Shown: positions 16,378-25,166, counted from the stretch's first letter. The stretch is DNA of 64,000 bases from Bermanella sp047621325 (GCA_047621325.1 JBLHLT010000015.1:26887-90886); one strand, 5' to 3'. Made by a program: numbers and translations. Notes: generated by a model from the letters alone, not told the origin.

Positions 16378-17442
16378 CTACAGCATTTGCTCGCCACCGG
16401 CACCGCCTAATACAATTTCCCCTGCGTCGGCCATGCGCCTAGCAATGGCAAGTATTTCTTTTTGCGCACCTTCTACTTCACTTAATTTAACCGGTCCTTT
16501 CGCTTCTAAATCATCACGTAAAAGTTCGGCCGCTCGCTTCGACATATTGCGGAATATTTTCTCTTTAAGATCTTCATCCGCGCCTTTAAGTGCGACCGTG
16601 AGCAGATCACCCGACACTTCTCGCAACAAGACTTGAATGCCTCGATCGTCCACTTCGTTAAGATTCTCAAACACAAACATAAGATCTTGTATTTGCACAC
16701 CAAGTTCTTCGTCTACTTCTTTAATTTGATCTAATAATTCGCCACTCAAGGTGCTATCAAAGTTGTTAATAATACCGGCCGACACTTTCACACCACCCAT
16801 TGCGGTCGTTTGCTGACCTTGATTCCCTGAGAATTGTTTTTCAAGAATATCGTTCAGTTCTTGCAATGCAGCGGGTTGCACTGCTTGCAAAGATGCTACT
16901 CGCATCATGATGTCGAGCCGTACTTTTTCATCAAAGTTATATAAAATTTCAGCGGCTTGATCACTTTCTAAATACGCAATGACAATGGCCTGAATTTGTG
17001 GGTGCTCGTGACGAATAATGTCAGCTACTGCTCGGCTTTCCATCCACTTTAAAGTATCAAGACCCGTGGTGTTACCACCTAATAAAATTCGATCAATCAG
17101 ACCGCCCGCTTTATCCGAACCCAAAGCTTGTGTCAGCATGTTACGAATGTATTCGTCGGCGCCTAAACCTAAACCCGTTTGCCCAGACAGGCTATCTAGA
17201 AACTCAGCCACGACACCTTCAACTTGTGACTGGGTAATATCTTTTAGTTGGGCCATCGTCGCCCCCACCGATTGCACTTCTTTTGGGCCTAAATGTTTTA
17301 ATAATTCGGCCGCGTCTTTTTCGCCAAGGCTCATTAGTAAAATGGCAGCACGCTCTTTGTGAGATAGGCTAGACAGTTCACCTTTTGGTGCCGTTGCAGG
17401 TACATTTGCTGATTCTGCTGGCTTTTGATCATCCTTCGGCAT
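16378..17442 (-). CDS. fliG: Flagellar motor switch protein FliG
   Basis: FliG forms the upper part of the C-ring, interacts with the stator and determines rotation. The 354 residues show the N-terminal FliF-binding domain (ERAAILLMSLGEKDAAELLK), the middle domain with the EHPQ motif (IRHEHPQIQAIVIAYL), and the C-terminal torque domain with charged helix LKEKIFRNMSKRAAELLRDD. A short Ala/Pro-rich N-terminal extension of about 20 residues precedes the core. It overlaps fliF by 14 bp. Confidence 0.97.
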   Translation of the reverse strand: MPKDDQKPAESANVPATAPKGELSSLSHKERAAILLMSLGEKDAAELLKHLGPKEVQSVGATMAQLKDITQSQVEGVVAEFLDSLSGQTGLGLGADEYIRNMLTQALGSDKAGGLIDRILLGGNTTGLDTLKWMESRAVADIIRHEHPQIQAIVIAYLESDQAAEILYNFDEKVRLDIMMRVASLQAVQPAALQELNDILEKQFSGNQGQQTTAMGGVKVSAGIINNFDSTLSGELLDQIKEVDEELGVQIQDLMFVFENLNEVDDRGIQVLLREVSGDLLTVALKGADEDLKEKIFRNMSKRAAELLRDDLEAKGPVKLSEVEGAQKEILAIARRMADAGEIVLGGAGGEQML

Positions 17443-19174
17443 TATTCACCCATTTCTTAAATGCTTGCGCTACCCTTGCTGGGTCTTCAGCAATGAGCCC
17501 TTTAAGCGCATCTAACTGACGTTCAAATCCTTCACTGGCCCCAGGCAATAAGAACTCATCAGCCCCCGCAAGGGTAACCTTATCATCGCCAAAGAGGTCA
17601 TCCCCATTACCAAGCTCGTCAAGCTCGCCATCAATTTCGGCGTTTTCGTCAATTTTTCCTCGATCAATAAGATTGCGTACGATCGGACGAATCACACCAA
17701 AGATCACAATCAGCAAGAATAAACCCGCTAGAACTTGCTTCACTATTTCCCAGAACCAAGGCTGACGCCAGAAGTCGGGCTCGCCCAACTCTTGCGGCCC
17801 ACCTAAAAAGGCACTGTTTACCACACTCACGCTATCGCCTCGCGCCGCATTAAAACCCACTGAATCTTTGACTAAAATTTCTAAACGAGATAACTCTTCT
17901 GCCGTCCATGTGACCGCTTCTGTTACCCCTGTTTGGGGATTCAAACGCGCTCGATCATTCACCGCTACCGATACCGTAATTCGGCGCACCTTACCTACCT
18001 GATGCTGAGTATGGCTCAAAGTACGATCAACTTCATAGTTACGAGTAGCTTCACTACGACGCTCAATAGGCTGCCCTTTTGCACCGCCTTCGCCTTTAGC
18101 CACCTCTGGCACCTCTGCCGCCCCTGGTGGTTGGTTTGATAATGCTCCTGGCACACCACCATCCACTTTGTTTAGACTTTCTTCATCTAAGGTTTGCTCA
18201 CTGCGCAGCGCGATTAAATCAGGATTGTAGAGTTCTTGAGTTTGCTCTACGGCGGTGAAATCTAAATCCGCACTGACTTCGGCTTGAAAATTTTCAGACC
18301 CAAGAACAGGCTCTAAGATACGCTGAACTCGTTGATTTAAATTGTCTTCAAGTTTACGCGTGAATTCATATTGCTTGGCCGCCAATATGTCTTCGGTGGT
18401 TTTATCATCTTTACTCAGCAAATTGCCTTTCTGATCAACCAAGGTCACGTTCTCTACAGACAATTCAGGAATACTGCCTGCTACTAAATTTATTATGGCT
18501 TCCGCTTGCGCTTGCTTAAGCCCTTTGCCGCCGTAGATTTCTAAAAATACGGACGCTCTTGGTTCTCGATCATCCCGCACAAACACCGATTGTTTTGGTA
18601 TTGCCAAATGCACACGGGCATTGCGCACACTTTGTAAACTGGAAATTGTGCGCGCTAATTCCCCTTCTAAACCTCGGCGATAACGGGCACTTTCGATAAA
18701 CTGGCTGGTACCTAAACCCTGCTCTTGATCTAATAACTCTAACCCTACGGTGTCATCAACTTCGGCGAGTACCGGTGCAAGCGCTAAGCGGGCTTCGTGA
18801 ATATCAGTTTCAGGCACCGTTACAATGCCGCTTGTGGGATTGATACGGTAGTCGATGCCGGTTTGATCTAAAATGGCGAGGATTTCTTTTGCGTTGAATT
18901 CTTCAAGGTTACTAATCAATGGGCGATATTGTGTTTCTTGTGACCAAATAACAACACCAATGCCAAGCGCTAACAATCCAGCAAAACCAATCAATAAAGC
19001 CACTTGACGAACAATAGTGAGTTTATTGAACCCCATCATAATTGGGTTTATTTCACTGGCATCCATTGCATCAGGCAATGTGTCATTAAATCCCTCAGCC
19101 GATTCATTGATATCTGAATCAGACTCTGCAGGGAAGTGCTCCTGTGCTTCTGCCGGTACGTTGTCTGTGGCCAT
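17429..19174 (-). CDS. fliF: Flagellar MS-ring protein FliF
   Basis: FliF assembles the MS ring in the inner membrane. The 581-residue protein has an acidic N-terminus, a first membrane segment (about residues 55-75), the periplasmic ring-building motifs (ALAPVLAEVDDTVGLELLD, SVRNARVHLAIPKQSVFVRD), a Pro/Gly-rich loop, a second membrane segment (about 470-490) and a C-terminal tail for FliG binding. Length is normal. It follows fliE by 62 bp and overlaps fliG. Confidence 0.97.
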   Translation of the reverse strand: MATDNVPAEAQEHFPAESDSDINESAEGFNDTLPDAMDASEINPIMMGFNKLTIVRQVALLIGFAGLLALGIGVVIWSQETQYRPLISNLEEFNAKEILAILDQTGIDYRINPTSGIVTVPETDIHEARLALAPVLAEVDDTVGLELLDQEQGLGTSQFIESARYRRGLEGELARTISSLQSVRNARVHLAIPKQSVFVRDDREPRASVFLEIYGGKGLKQAQAEAIINLVAGSIPELSVENVTLVDQKGNLLSKDDKTTEDILAAKQYEFTRKLEDNLNQRVQRILEPVLGSENFQAEVSADLDFTAVEQTQELYNPDLIALRSEQTLDEESLNKVDGGVPGALSNQPPGAAEVPEVAKGEGGAKGQPIERRSEATRNYEVDRTLSHTQHQVGKVRRITVSVAVNDRARLNPQTGVTEAVTWTAEELSRLEILVKDSVGFNAARGDSVSVVNSAFLGGPQELGEPDFWRQPWFWEIVKQVLAGLFLLIVIFGVIRPIVRNLIDRGKIDENAEIDGELDELGNGDDLFGDDKVTLAGADEFLLPGASEGFERQLDALKGLIAEDPARVAQAFKKWVNNAEG

Positions 19175-19236
19175 GATTATTAACCTTAACTACGGTTGTC
19201 TATGATTGAACGTAAGTGAAACAAGAAATAAAATAC

Positions 19237-19632
19237 CTATACCGGCATATTCATAATATCTTTGTAGGCATCCACTAGTTTATTTCGTACTTCTTTCATG
19301 GCATCAAATGACACACTGGCTTTTTGGGCTGCTATCATCACTTCAGGTAAATCCACCATCGGATCGCCTTTTTCAAAACGCGTACGTAACTCAGAACTTT
19401 TCATTTGTTGTTCATTAACATTATTAATAGCGTTACCAAACATGGTTTGAAAATCCGGTACATTAGGGTCTGCCTTAATGTTCGGATAATTCGCGCTTTG
19501 GTTCTGCAGTTTTTCGACCTCTTCTGTTAGGCGATCAGCTGCCGATAGCTCAGTACGATTTGGCTCTTGTATTTGAGATCGCACTTGGCGGAGTTGTGAT
19601 AGGACACTGTTTATATCTGCTCTATCAACCAT
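19237..19632 (-). CDS. fliE: Flagellar hook-basal body complex protein FliE
   Basis: FliE connects the MS ring to the proximal rod and is an early export substrate. The 131 residues include the conserved C-terminal region FEKGDPMVDLPEVMIAAQK and KLVDAYKDIMNMPV. The N-terminus is somewhat longer than in the enteric proteins (about 104 residues). The ATG is preceded by GAGG. It is the first gene of the long fliE-to-fliK run, with one or two sigma-54-type promoter candidates in the 150-bp gap from flrC. Confidence 0.95.
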   Translation of the reverse strand: MVDRADINSVLSQLRQVRSQIQEPNRTELSAADRLTEEVEKLQNQSANYPNIKADPNVPDFQTMFGNAINNVNEQQMKSSELRTRFEKGDPMVDLPEVMIAAQKASVSFDAMKEVRNKLVDAYKDIMNMPV

Positions 19633-19653
19633 GATTCACCTCGTTGTAGTATT

Positions 19654-19669
19654 TGCCAAAAAAATGCCA
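19654..19669 (-). promoter_or_regulatory. Candidate sigma-54 promoter (proximal) of fliE, or flrC terminator
   Basis: The minus strand reads TGGCATTTTTTTGGCA, with GG and GC 10 bp apart as RpoN requires. It would give a leader of only about 11 nt, just keeping the GAGG ribosome site. The same bases also form the 3' arm and U tract of a small hairpin (TGCCA, loop ACGGA, TGGCA, then seven T), so this could instead be the intrinsic terminator of flrC. Confidence 0.4.
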
Positions 19670-19745
19670 TCCGTTGGCAGCTTCCCTGCCTTGACGTCCT
19701 TGTTAGACGTCTTCCTGACATTTTTTCCATTTGTATAGGTTAATT

Positions 19746-19761
19746 GCATAACACAGGCCAA
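19746..19761 (-). promoter_or_regulatory. Candidate sigma-54 promoter (distal) of the fliE operon
   Basis: The minus strand reads TGGCCTGTGTTATGCA, with correct GG-N10-GC spacing and two departures from consensus (C for A at the -24 box, A for T at the -12 box). It would place the transcript start near 19735, about 100 nt before fliE. In Vibrio the fliE operon is an RpoN/FlrC-dependent class III operon; flrC lies immediately upstream here. Confidence 0.45.
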
Positions 19762-19784
19762 GTTAACGGCTGATTAACCTGCGC

Positions 19785-21191
19785 TTAGAACATTAAGTTT
19801 GATTGAAGATCGATGCCTTGTTCACGCATCTGCGCCATTTTATAACGCAGTGTTCGTGGGCTAATTCCCAGTTTTTCAGCGGCTCTTTTTTTATTTTTCT
19901 CATGCTTTAGCGCATCTAAAATAAGAGTGTATTCTCGCTGTTTTAAATTATCGCCTAAGCCATCAGCGACGGCAGGTGTAACCGCAGCGGGTTCTGCCGA
20001 TATTGGCATATCAAGTCCTTGAAACGGACTGCTCTGAACGGGTGATGACTGAGATTGCGTGTCGAGATTCAATACAATGTCACTGGCTGTAATACTGTGA
20101 CCACTTTGAATAATTAACGCTCGTTGAATGACATTGTCTAACTCACGTACATTACCAGGCCAGTTATGCTGGATTAATTTTTGCTGAGCGCTTTCATCAA
20201 AAATCAACGTCGTTTTATTTTGTTTTTTACAATGTTTATGTAACAGACGTTCTGCTATGGGCAGTAAATCTTGAGGGCGTTGACGTAATGACTTCCACTG
20301 CAATGGGAATACACTTAAGCGATAATATAAATCTTCACGGAATTTTTTCTCATTCACATATTCCATTAAATTTCGGTTTGTGGTCGCAAGAATTCGTACA
20401 TCCAATGAAATGGTTTTACGCCCTCCCAAGCGCTCTACTTCTCGCTCTTGCAATACTCGTAATAATTTCGCTTGTAGACCTACTTCCATTTCACTGATTT
20501 CATCGAGCAATAACGTCCCACCTTGAGCCTGCTCAAATTTACCCGGCATACTATTATAAGCACCGGTAAACGCCCCTTTTTCATATCCAAACAACGTTGA
20601 CTCAAGCATATTTTCAGGAATTGCCGCACAGTTAATCGCAATAAAGGGACCACTCTTACGCGGACTGTTTTGGTGAATATAACGTGCCAGTACTTCTTTA
20701 CCGGTTCCACTTTCACCGCTAATCAATACGGTGGCTTCACTATCAGCAACTTGCTTGGCCAGTTTTAATAACGCACGACTTGACGGGTCTTGTGCTACTG
20801 GGCCGTTACTCTTTGCGTCATCACTGGATTGATGACGAAATTGATTAACCGTTTCAACCAGAACACTGACTTCGAACGGTTTAACTAAGTAATCCATTGC
20901 ACCTTGTTGAATCGCTTGCACTGCTTTTTCAACTTCACCAAAGGCTGTCATTAATACCATAGGAATAGACGGGTATTGGCTCTTCACATGATTAAGTAAA
21001 TCGAAACCGGATAATGCACCCATACTAATATCCGATAAAATCATATCAACCGATTGTGATTTTAATAACTGCATGGCCGCTTCCGCACTATTGGCTTCAT
21101 ATGTTTGAATTTTTTGCAATTTCAATGTGTCAACAATGGCATCTCGCAGTTGACTATCATCTTCTACAATTAACATTTTAAATTGATTCAT
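19785..21191 (-). CDS. flrC: Sigma-54-dependent flagellar response regulator FlrC/FleR
   Basis: A 468-residue NtrC-type activator that, after phosphorylation by FlrB, turns on mid-class flagellar genes. It has a receiver domain with phospho-acceptor Asp in MILSDISMGALSG, an AAA+ domain with Walker A GESGTGKEVLARYIH, the sigma-54 contact loop YEKGAFTGAY, and LLLDEISEM, and a C-terminal Fis-type helix-turn-helix ending RAAEKLGISPRTLRYKMAQM. The ATG has AAGGAG upstream and overlaps the flrB end by 14 bp, so sensor and regulator are coupled. Confidence 0.94.
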   Translation of the reverse strand: MNQFKMLIVEDDSQLRDAIVDTLKLQKIQTYEANSAEAAMQLLKSQSVDMILSDISMGALSGFDLLNHVKSQYPSIPMVLMTAFGEVEKAVQAIQQGAMDYLVKPFEVSVLVETVNQFRHQSSDDAKSNGPVAQDPSSRALLKLAKQVADSEATVLISGESGTGKEVLARYIHQNSPRKSGPFIAINCAAIPENMLESTLFGYEKGAFTGAYNSMPGKFEQAQGGTLLLDEISEMEVGLQAKLLRVLQEREVERLGGRKTISLDVRILATTNRNLMEYVNEKKFREDLYYRLSVFPLQWKSLRQRPQDLLPIAERLLHKHCKKQNKTTLIFDESAQQKLIQHNWPGNVRELDNVIQRALIIQSGHSITASDIVLNLDTQSQSSPVQSSPFQGLDMPISAEPAAVTPAVADGLGDNLKQREYTLILDALKHEKNKKRAAEKLGISPRTLRYKMAQMREQGIDLQSNLMF

Positions 21192-22392
21192 TGCCCATCT
21201 CCTTGTTCACTGCTTGATGGCTAACGGGTAACGACATCACAAAACATGCGCCACCTTGATCGTGATTGAAAAAACTAAGTTTGCCATAATGCGCACGCAC
21301 TACGGCATTTACTACTGGCAGACCTAAACCTGTCCCATTACTTTTTGTGGTATAGAAAGGTTCCGTCATTTTTTCTGATTCCCCCGCCTTTAAGCCCGGA
21401 CCGTTATCACAAACCGATATAGTCAAAAAGTTCTTTTGGCGAGTGATATGAACTCGAATTTTAGCTTGAGAGGTGTACTCTTCGGCCGCCTCAATGCCAT
21501 TTGAAATGAGATTTTGAATGGCACCAATTAAACTCTCTTGATGGCATTGAATTTTACAATCTGAAAACTCACTGCTTATTTCGATATCGGCCTGAAATTG
21601 TTTATGCAGTATATTTTTTGCTTCACAAATCAACTTAATTAAATCGTCTTGTTTAAGCAGTTTATTAAGTGGCGCGCTACCACGGGCAAAAATCAGCATG
21701 TCGCGCACTTGTGCTTCTATATTTTTTAGCTGACGACCCAGTTTTTTTGAAAATTTTATGCGAGTGTCTGCATCGAGATCGCTACTGGCTAAGTGCTGGC
21801 TATACAACATGGCACCAGAAAGCGGGGTGCGTACTTGATGCGCTAAACTTGCCACCATCTTACCCATGGCCATTAAGCGTTGATGCCGAGCAAGTTTTGC
21901 CTGTAAATCACGGGTTTCGGTCTGGTCTGTCATTAATACAATTTGGCCCGGTTCATTTTCTAAACCTGAAGTTTGTATGCTTAGGCGTCGGCCATTAATG
22001 AGTGACACTTCGTGCCCATCATCTTCACGTGGCCTAAAATATTGACTGATGACATCGCGCCAAAGTTGCCCTTGTAGACCATCATGATGCAACATGGCAT
22101 GAGCCGCTCGATTGCTTTCTTGCACTCGACCATTACCATCTAACACCACTACGCCACCGGGCAGCAATTGCAATAAACTATGTAAACGATCCGCCAGACG
22201 CTCTTTCTCTTTTAGTTCTTTCATGCGAGCAGCGCTGACTTCCGCAAGCTCTCCCGATAGAAGATGCACCTGACTTTCCAACTTACTGTAGCTATCTGTC
22301 AGTTGCTCAGACATTTGATTAAACAATTCAAATGCTTGACGCAACCCTTCTTTGGGTTGTATTTCGTGAGGACTCTCAATGTATGACGCCAT
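21178..22392 (-). CDS. flrB: Flagellar sensor histidine kinase FlrB/FleS
   Basis: A cytoplasmic kinase (no membrane segment visible) that phosphorylates FlrC. The domain order is an N-terminal coiled coil, PAS domain (LLQLLPGGVVVLDGNGRVQE), HisKA with phospho-His in MVASLAHQVRTPLSGAM (about residue 184) and a GHKL ATPase with N-box IQNLISNGIEAA and CDNGPGL. The start is placed at the ATG of MASYIES, with GGAG just upstream; an in-frame TTG 33 bp earlier would extend it by eleven residues. Both candidates lie downstream of the predicted sigma-54 start site. Confidence 0.92.
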   Translation of the reverse strand: MASYIESPHEIQPKEGLRQAFELFNQMSEQLTDSYSKLESQVHLLSGELAEVSAARMKELKEKERLADRLHSLLQLLPGGVVVLDGNGRVQESNRAAHAMLHHDGLQGQLWRDVISQYFRPREDDGHEVSLINGRRLSIQTSGLENEPGQIVLMTDQTETRDLQAKLARHQRLMAMGKMVASLAHQVRTPLSGAMLYSQHLASSDLDADTRIKFSKKLGRQLKNIEAQVRDMLIFARGSAPLNKLLKQDDLIKLICEAKNILHKQFQADIEISSEFSDCKIQCHQESLIGAIQNLISNGIEAAEEYTSQAKIRVHITRQKNFLTISVCDNGPGLKAGESEKMTEPFYTTKSNGTGLGLPVVNAVVRAHYGKLSFFNHDQGGACFVMSLPVSHQAVNKEMGNESI

Positions 22393-22459
22393 ATACTCCA
22401 CACCTAAACGTATTAATGAAGCCAATTAAATGGCTAATTAAGGTTTCTATAGTGGTAAT

Positions 22460-22475
22460 GGCAATTTGCGTGCCG
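22460..22475 (-). promoter_or_regulatory. Sigma-54 promoter of flrBC
   Basis: The minus strand reads CGGCACGCAAATTGCC, matching GGCACG-N4-TTGC of the RpoN consensus exactly over both core boxes, with GG-N10-GC spacing. The predicted start near 22449 leaves a leader of about 57 nt before flrB. In Vibrio and Pseudomonas flrBC (fleSR) is a class II operon activated by FlrA/FleQ with RpoN; flrA is the gene directly upstream. Confidence 0.8.
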
Positions 22476-22579
22476 CATCACATTTTTATAATGACGGAGT
22501 ATATAAGGAGCGGGGTTAGCATCAGGGGGATATTAAAACGAAGATAAATTGTACATTATGATTAAAACCTAAATTTTTT

Positions 22580-22604
22580 ATATAAAAAAAGCCCTTTCGG
22601 GCTT
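22580..22604 (-). terminator. Intrinsic terminator after flrA
   Basis: On the minus strand AAGCCC, loop GAAA, GGGCTT is followed by an unbroken T tract: a textbook factor-independent terminator. It lies 23 bp after the flrA stop and separates flrA from the flrBC promoter. Confidence 0.85.
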
Positions 22605-22626
22605 ATTAACATGAATGGGGATTTTT

Positions 22627-24099
22627 CTAATCGTCAAATTCTTCTGCATGCTCTTTTTCTTTACGTTGCAAACCGTACTTTCGCATTTTTTCAACCAGGG
22701 TTGTTCGGCGAATTTTCAATTTTTCAGCGGCTCGCGCGACCACACCACAAGCGTCGTCTAATGCTTGTTGAATAAGTGAACGCTCTAAGTTGGTCAAGTA
22801 GTCTTTTAAATCGATACCGTTAACCGGTAACAATGCAGGGGTATCCAACCCGACTAATCCAGGCTCACTTGGCAGCATGACAGGTTCTTGCATGCGACTT
22901 TCATCTTCATCACCTTCGTCAACATGGCGAAATTTTTTCGGTAATTCTGGTACACCAATAACACCATAAGGATGTAATATTGCTAAACGTTCAACTAGGT
23001 TTGCTAATTCACGTACATTCCCATGCCAGTCATGACGGCATAGCGACATGATTGCTGCGCTATTAAAGCGAATCGAGCCACGCTTTTCATTTTCCATACG
23101 TGAAATTAATTCATTTAATAACAATGGAATATCTTCACGACGATCGCGCAAAGCCGGGACTTCAACTGGGAAAACATTTAAGCGATAGTACAAATCTTCG
23201 CGGAACGTTTCTTCAGCGACCATCGCTTCTAAGTTTTTATGCGTTGCTGCTATAATGCGCACATCGGTTTGTAATGTTTTGGTGCCACCAACACGTTCAT
23301 AAGTACGTTCTTGTAATACTCGTAAAAGCTTAACTTGCATATTGAGCGGCAAATCACCAATTTCATCTAAGAAAAGCGTGCCACCTTCTGCCATTTCAAA
23401 ACGACCACTGCGAGTTGTAATCGCACCGGTAAACGCACCTTTTTCATGACCAAACAATTCACTTTCAATTAACTCATTTGGAATAGCACCGCAGTTCACG
23501 GGAACAAATGGACCATCGCGTCGAGTGCTATGATAATGCAGGTTACGTGCAACGACTTCTTTGCCTGTTCCACTTTCGCCGGTAATTAAGACGGTGACGC
23601 TCTTATCGGCCACCTGATGCATGAGTTCTCTTACATATTGTATTTGACGACTGGTGCCCACTAAAGAGCGGAACAGTTGCACAGGACGGCGCTCACCACG
23701 AACACGGCTATGGGTAAAATGTTCACGGTATATTTGTGCTCTGTGAAGGCTATCTAAAAGCTTATTATAACTGGGAGGCATGTCTACTTGGGCAATAATA
23801 GAACGACGAACATCATCCGGTAGGTCTGCTGGTAAGTCCTCATCACCCACATAAATCATGGGCATACCTTTATCCCATTCATTTATTTCGCTGAGTAACG
23901 TATCCAATGACGTTTTTTCTGAACCGCCAATGATAAAAGCTACAATACTGGACGCATCGCCACTATTGTCTGCTACCTTTCGCCAATCCGACGCGCCACT
24001 TGAAAATGATTCTTCGCCTAGGAAATCAAGCAATACTCGCATGTCATGTTGACGTTGCTCGTTATCATCCACCAACAGGACTTTAATTTCTCGCCACAT
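22627..24099 (-). CDS. flrA: Flagellar master regulator FlrA/FleQ
   Basis: A 490-residue sigma-54 activator at the top of the flagellar hierarchy. The N-terminal FleQ domain resembles a receiver but the expected phospho-acceptor strand reads VAFIIGGSEK with no Asp, as in FleQ. The central AAA+ domain has GESGTGKEVVARNLH, HEKGAFTGAIT and LFLDEIGDLPL; the C-terminus has a Fis-type HTH (AAEKLKIRRTTLVEKMRKYG). The linker motif LFRSLVGTSR just before the AAA+ domain matches the c-di-GMP-binding LFRS motif of P. aeruginosa FleQ. The ATG follows AAGGGTG. It is a single-gene unit with its own terminator. Confidence 0.95.
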   Translation of the reverse strand: MWREIKVLLVDDNEQRQHDMRVLLDFLGEESFSSGASDWRKVADNSGDASSIVAFIIGGSEKTSLDTLLSEINEWDKGMPMIYVGDEDLPADLPDDVRRSIIAQVDMPPSYNKLLDSLHRAQIYREHFTHSRVRGERRPVQLFRSLVGTSRQIQYVRELMHQVADKSVTVLITGESGTGKEVVARNLHYHSTRRDGPFVPVNCGAIPNELIESELFGHEKGAFTGAITTRSGRFEMAEGGTLFLDEIGDLPLNMQVKLLRVLQERTYERVGGTKTLQTDVRIIAATHKNLEAMVAEETFREDLYYRLNVFPVEVPALRDRREDIPLLLNELISRMENEKRGSIRFNSAAIMSLCRHDWHGNVRELANLVERLAILHPYGVIGVPELPKKFRHVDEGDEDESRMQEPVMLPSEPGLVGLDTPALLPVNGIDLKDYLTNLERSLIQQALDDACGVVARAAEKLKIRRTTLVEKMRKYGLQRKEKEHAEEFDD

Positions 24100-24449
24100 G
24101 GTGCACCCTTACCCCGATTTTTATCGTCTTCATTTAATCCAAACTCGTCGTTAATTTGACTAGCTTTATTCTAGTTAAGTAGATGAGGACGTTGCGGTCA
24201 AATAAATGACGATAAAATATTATTGTTATTATTTTCAATCAAAACAAATGATTATTTGTCATTTATTTTGCATTGTCTTATTAGTGTCAAAAAAAATGAT
24301 ATCTGTAAACCATTATTTTAAATATGTTAAAAATAACTTTTTATCTAGTGAGTTGTTTTGTAACCAGAAAATACATAAGACCCATAGGATATGGGCCTTA
24401 TAACGAAATATAACTTGACGTGTATTCGCACAAAATTGGCGAATATGAG
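24100..24449. other. Intergenic region between flrA and fliS
   Basis: A 350-base AT-rich stretch without a credible ORF. It must hold the flrA promoter (minus strand), but no sigma-54 box is seen, in keeping with flrA being a sigma-70-dependent class I gene. A small inverted repeat (ACTAG, 7-base spacer, CTAGT) at 24159-24175, about 60 bp upstream of flrA, is a possible operator. The fliS terminator-like hairpin lies at 24378-24400. Confidence 0.5.
24370..24400 (-). terminator. Terminator-like hairpin after fliS
   Basis: On the minus strand AAGGCCCATA, loop TCC, TATGGGTCTT forms a 10-bp stem with one G-U pair, followed by ATGTATTTT. It lies about 50 bp after the fliS stop. The U tract is imperfect. 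Confidence 0.5.
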
Positions 24450-24899
24450 CTAAACAGACAAGTGGTTAGGTGTCGGCGCTGGCTGTAATTTCCCCTGCCC
24501 TTTAATTTCTTCATAACTGGCGCGAATCCCCTCCCATCCGCTTTTTACTTCAGACAATAGTCCCATAACTTCATTAATGATGGCGGTATCATTTTTTGAA
24601 TTTGCTTCAAATAAACGACGAGATATGTAGTCATACAAACGTTCTAGGTTTGCACTAATTTCTCCACCACGTTCATGATCTAGTGACTCCTGAAGAGCGC
24701 ATATGATATCAATCGCACGTCCGATTTTATCATTTTTAGCCGCATACTCTTTTTTCTCTATGAAATTTTTAGCCATAGAGAGTCGAGTCAGTGCACCTTC
24801 TAGTAACAGCTGAATCAACTTATGTGGATCAGCTTCCATGACTTCGGTTTGCAAGCTAACCTGACTGTATTCCTTTGCGCCTTTTGTATACATACTCAT
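24450..24899 (-). CDS. fliS: Flagellar export chaperone FliS
   Basis: FliS binds the disordered C-terminus of flagellin in the cytosol and prevents premature polymerisation. The 149 residues show the family pattern AKEYSQVSLQTEVMEADPHKLIQLLLEGALTRLSMA in pieces (conserved HKLIQLLLEGAL) and a helical bundle, followed by a Pro-rich tail. Two ATGs lie six bases apart; GAGG is only 2-3 nt from the first and 8 nt from the second (24893), so the second may be the real start. No fliD is next to it, unlike the usual fliD-fliS pair; it is monocistronic with its own sigma-28-type promoter. Confidence 0.93.
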   Translation of the reverse strand: MSMYTKGAKEYSQVSLQTEVMEADPHKLIQLLLEGALTRLSMAKNFIEKKEYAAKNDKIGRAIDIICALQESLDHERGGEISANLERLYDYISRRLFEANSKNDTAIINEVMGLLSEVKSGWEGIRASYEEIKGQGKLQPAPTPNHLSV

Positions 24900-24921
24900 A
24901 CCCTCAATTACTACATAAAGG

Positions 24922-24948
24922 TAAACGGCCTTAATCTAGATATCTTTA
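24922..24948 (-). promoter_or_regulatory. Sigma-28 (FliA) promoter of fliS
   Basis: The minus strand has TAAAGATA, an 11-bp spacer, then GCCGTTTA, against the FliA consensus TAAAGTTT-N11-GCCGATAA. Six of eight bases match in each box with exact spacing. The site lies about 23 bp upstream of the fliS start, which fits a late-class flagellar gene. Confidence 0.65.
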
Positions 24949-25099
24949 GTAATTAAATTAAATAGATCAATTCAATATAGCCAACTCACGCCACAAGGGT
25001 GTAACACACCATACTAAAGCGGCAACAGCCTTCCTTCTTTTATCCTCGTTACAATCGAACAAATCATCTAAATAATTGAAAAATATAGGTTTTTTATAA

Positions 25100-25115
25100 T
25101 GGCACACGCTGTGCT
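25100..25115 (+). promoter_or_regulatory. Sigma-54 promoter upstream of the TPR-methyltransferase gene
   Basis: The plus strand reads TGGCACACGCTGTGCT, with GG-N10-GC spacing and a perfect TGGCAC -24 box. The predicted start is near 25126, 41 nt before the ATG at 25167. The match is as good as those before flrB and fliL, which points to control by FlrA or FlrC. The box also forms a short inverted repeat (GCACA...TGTGC), so a different regulator site is possible. Confidence 0.65.
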
Positions 25116-25166
25116 TATAAAGAATCATCGTAACAATCGCTGTTATCGTAGCGAAAGGATTTACCC

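Noticed and set aside
24968..24994. A sigma-54-like box upstream of fliS on the minus strand (TGGCGTGAGTTGGC)
   Set aside because: The GG-GC spacing is 9, not 10 bp, which strongly reduces RpoN use; the FliA-type box closer to the gene fits better.
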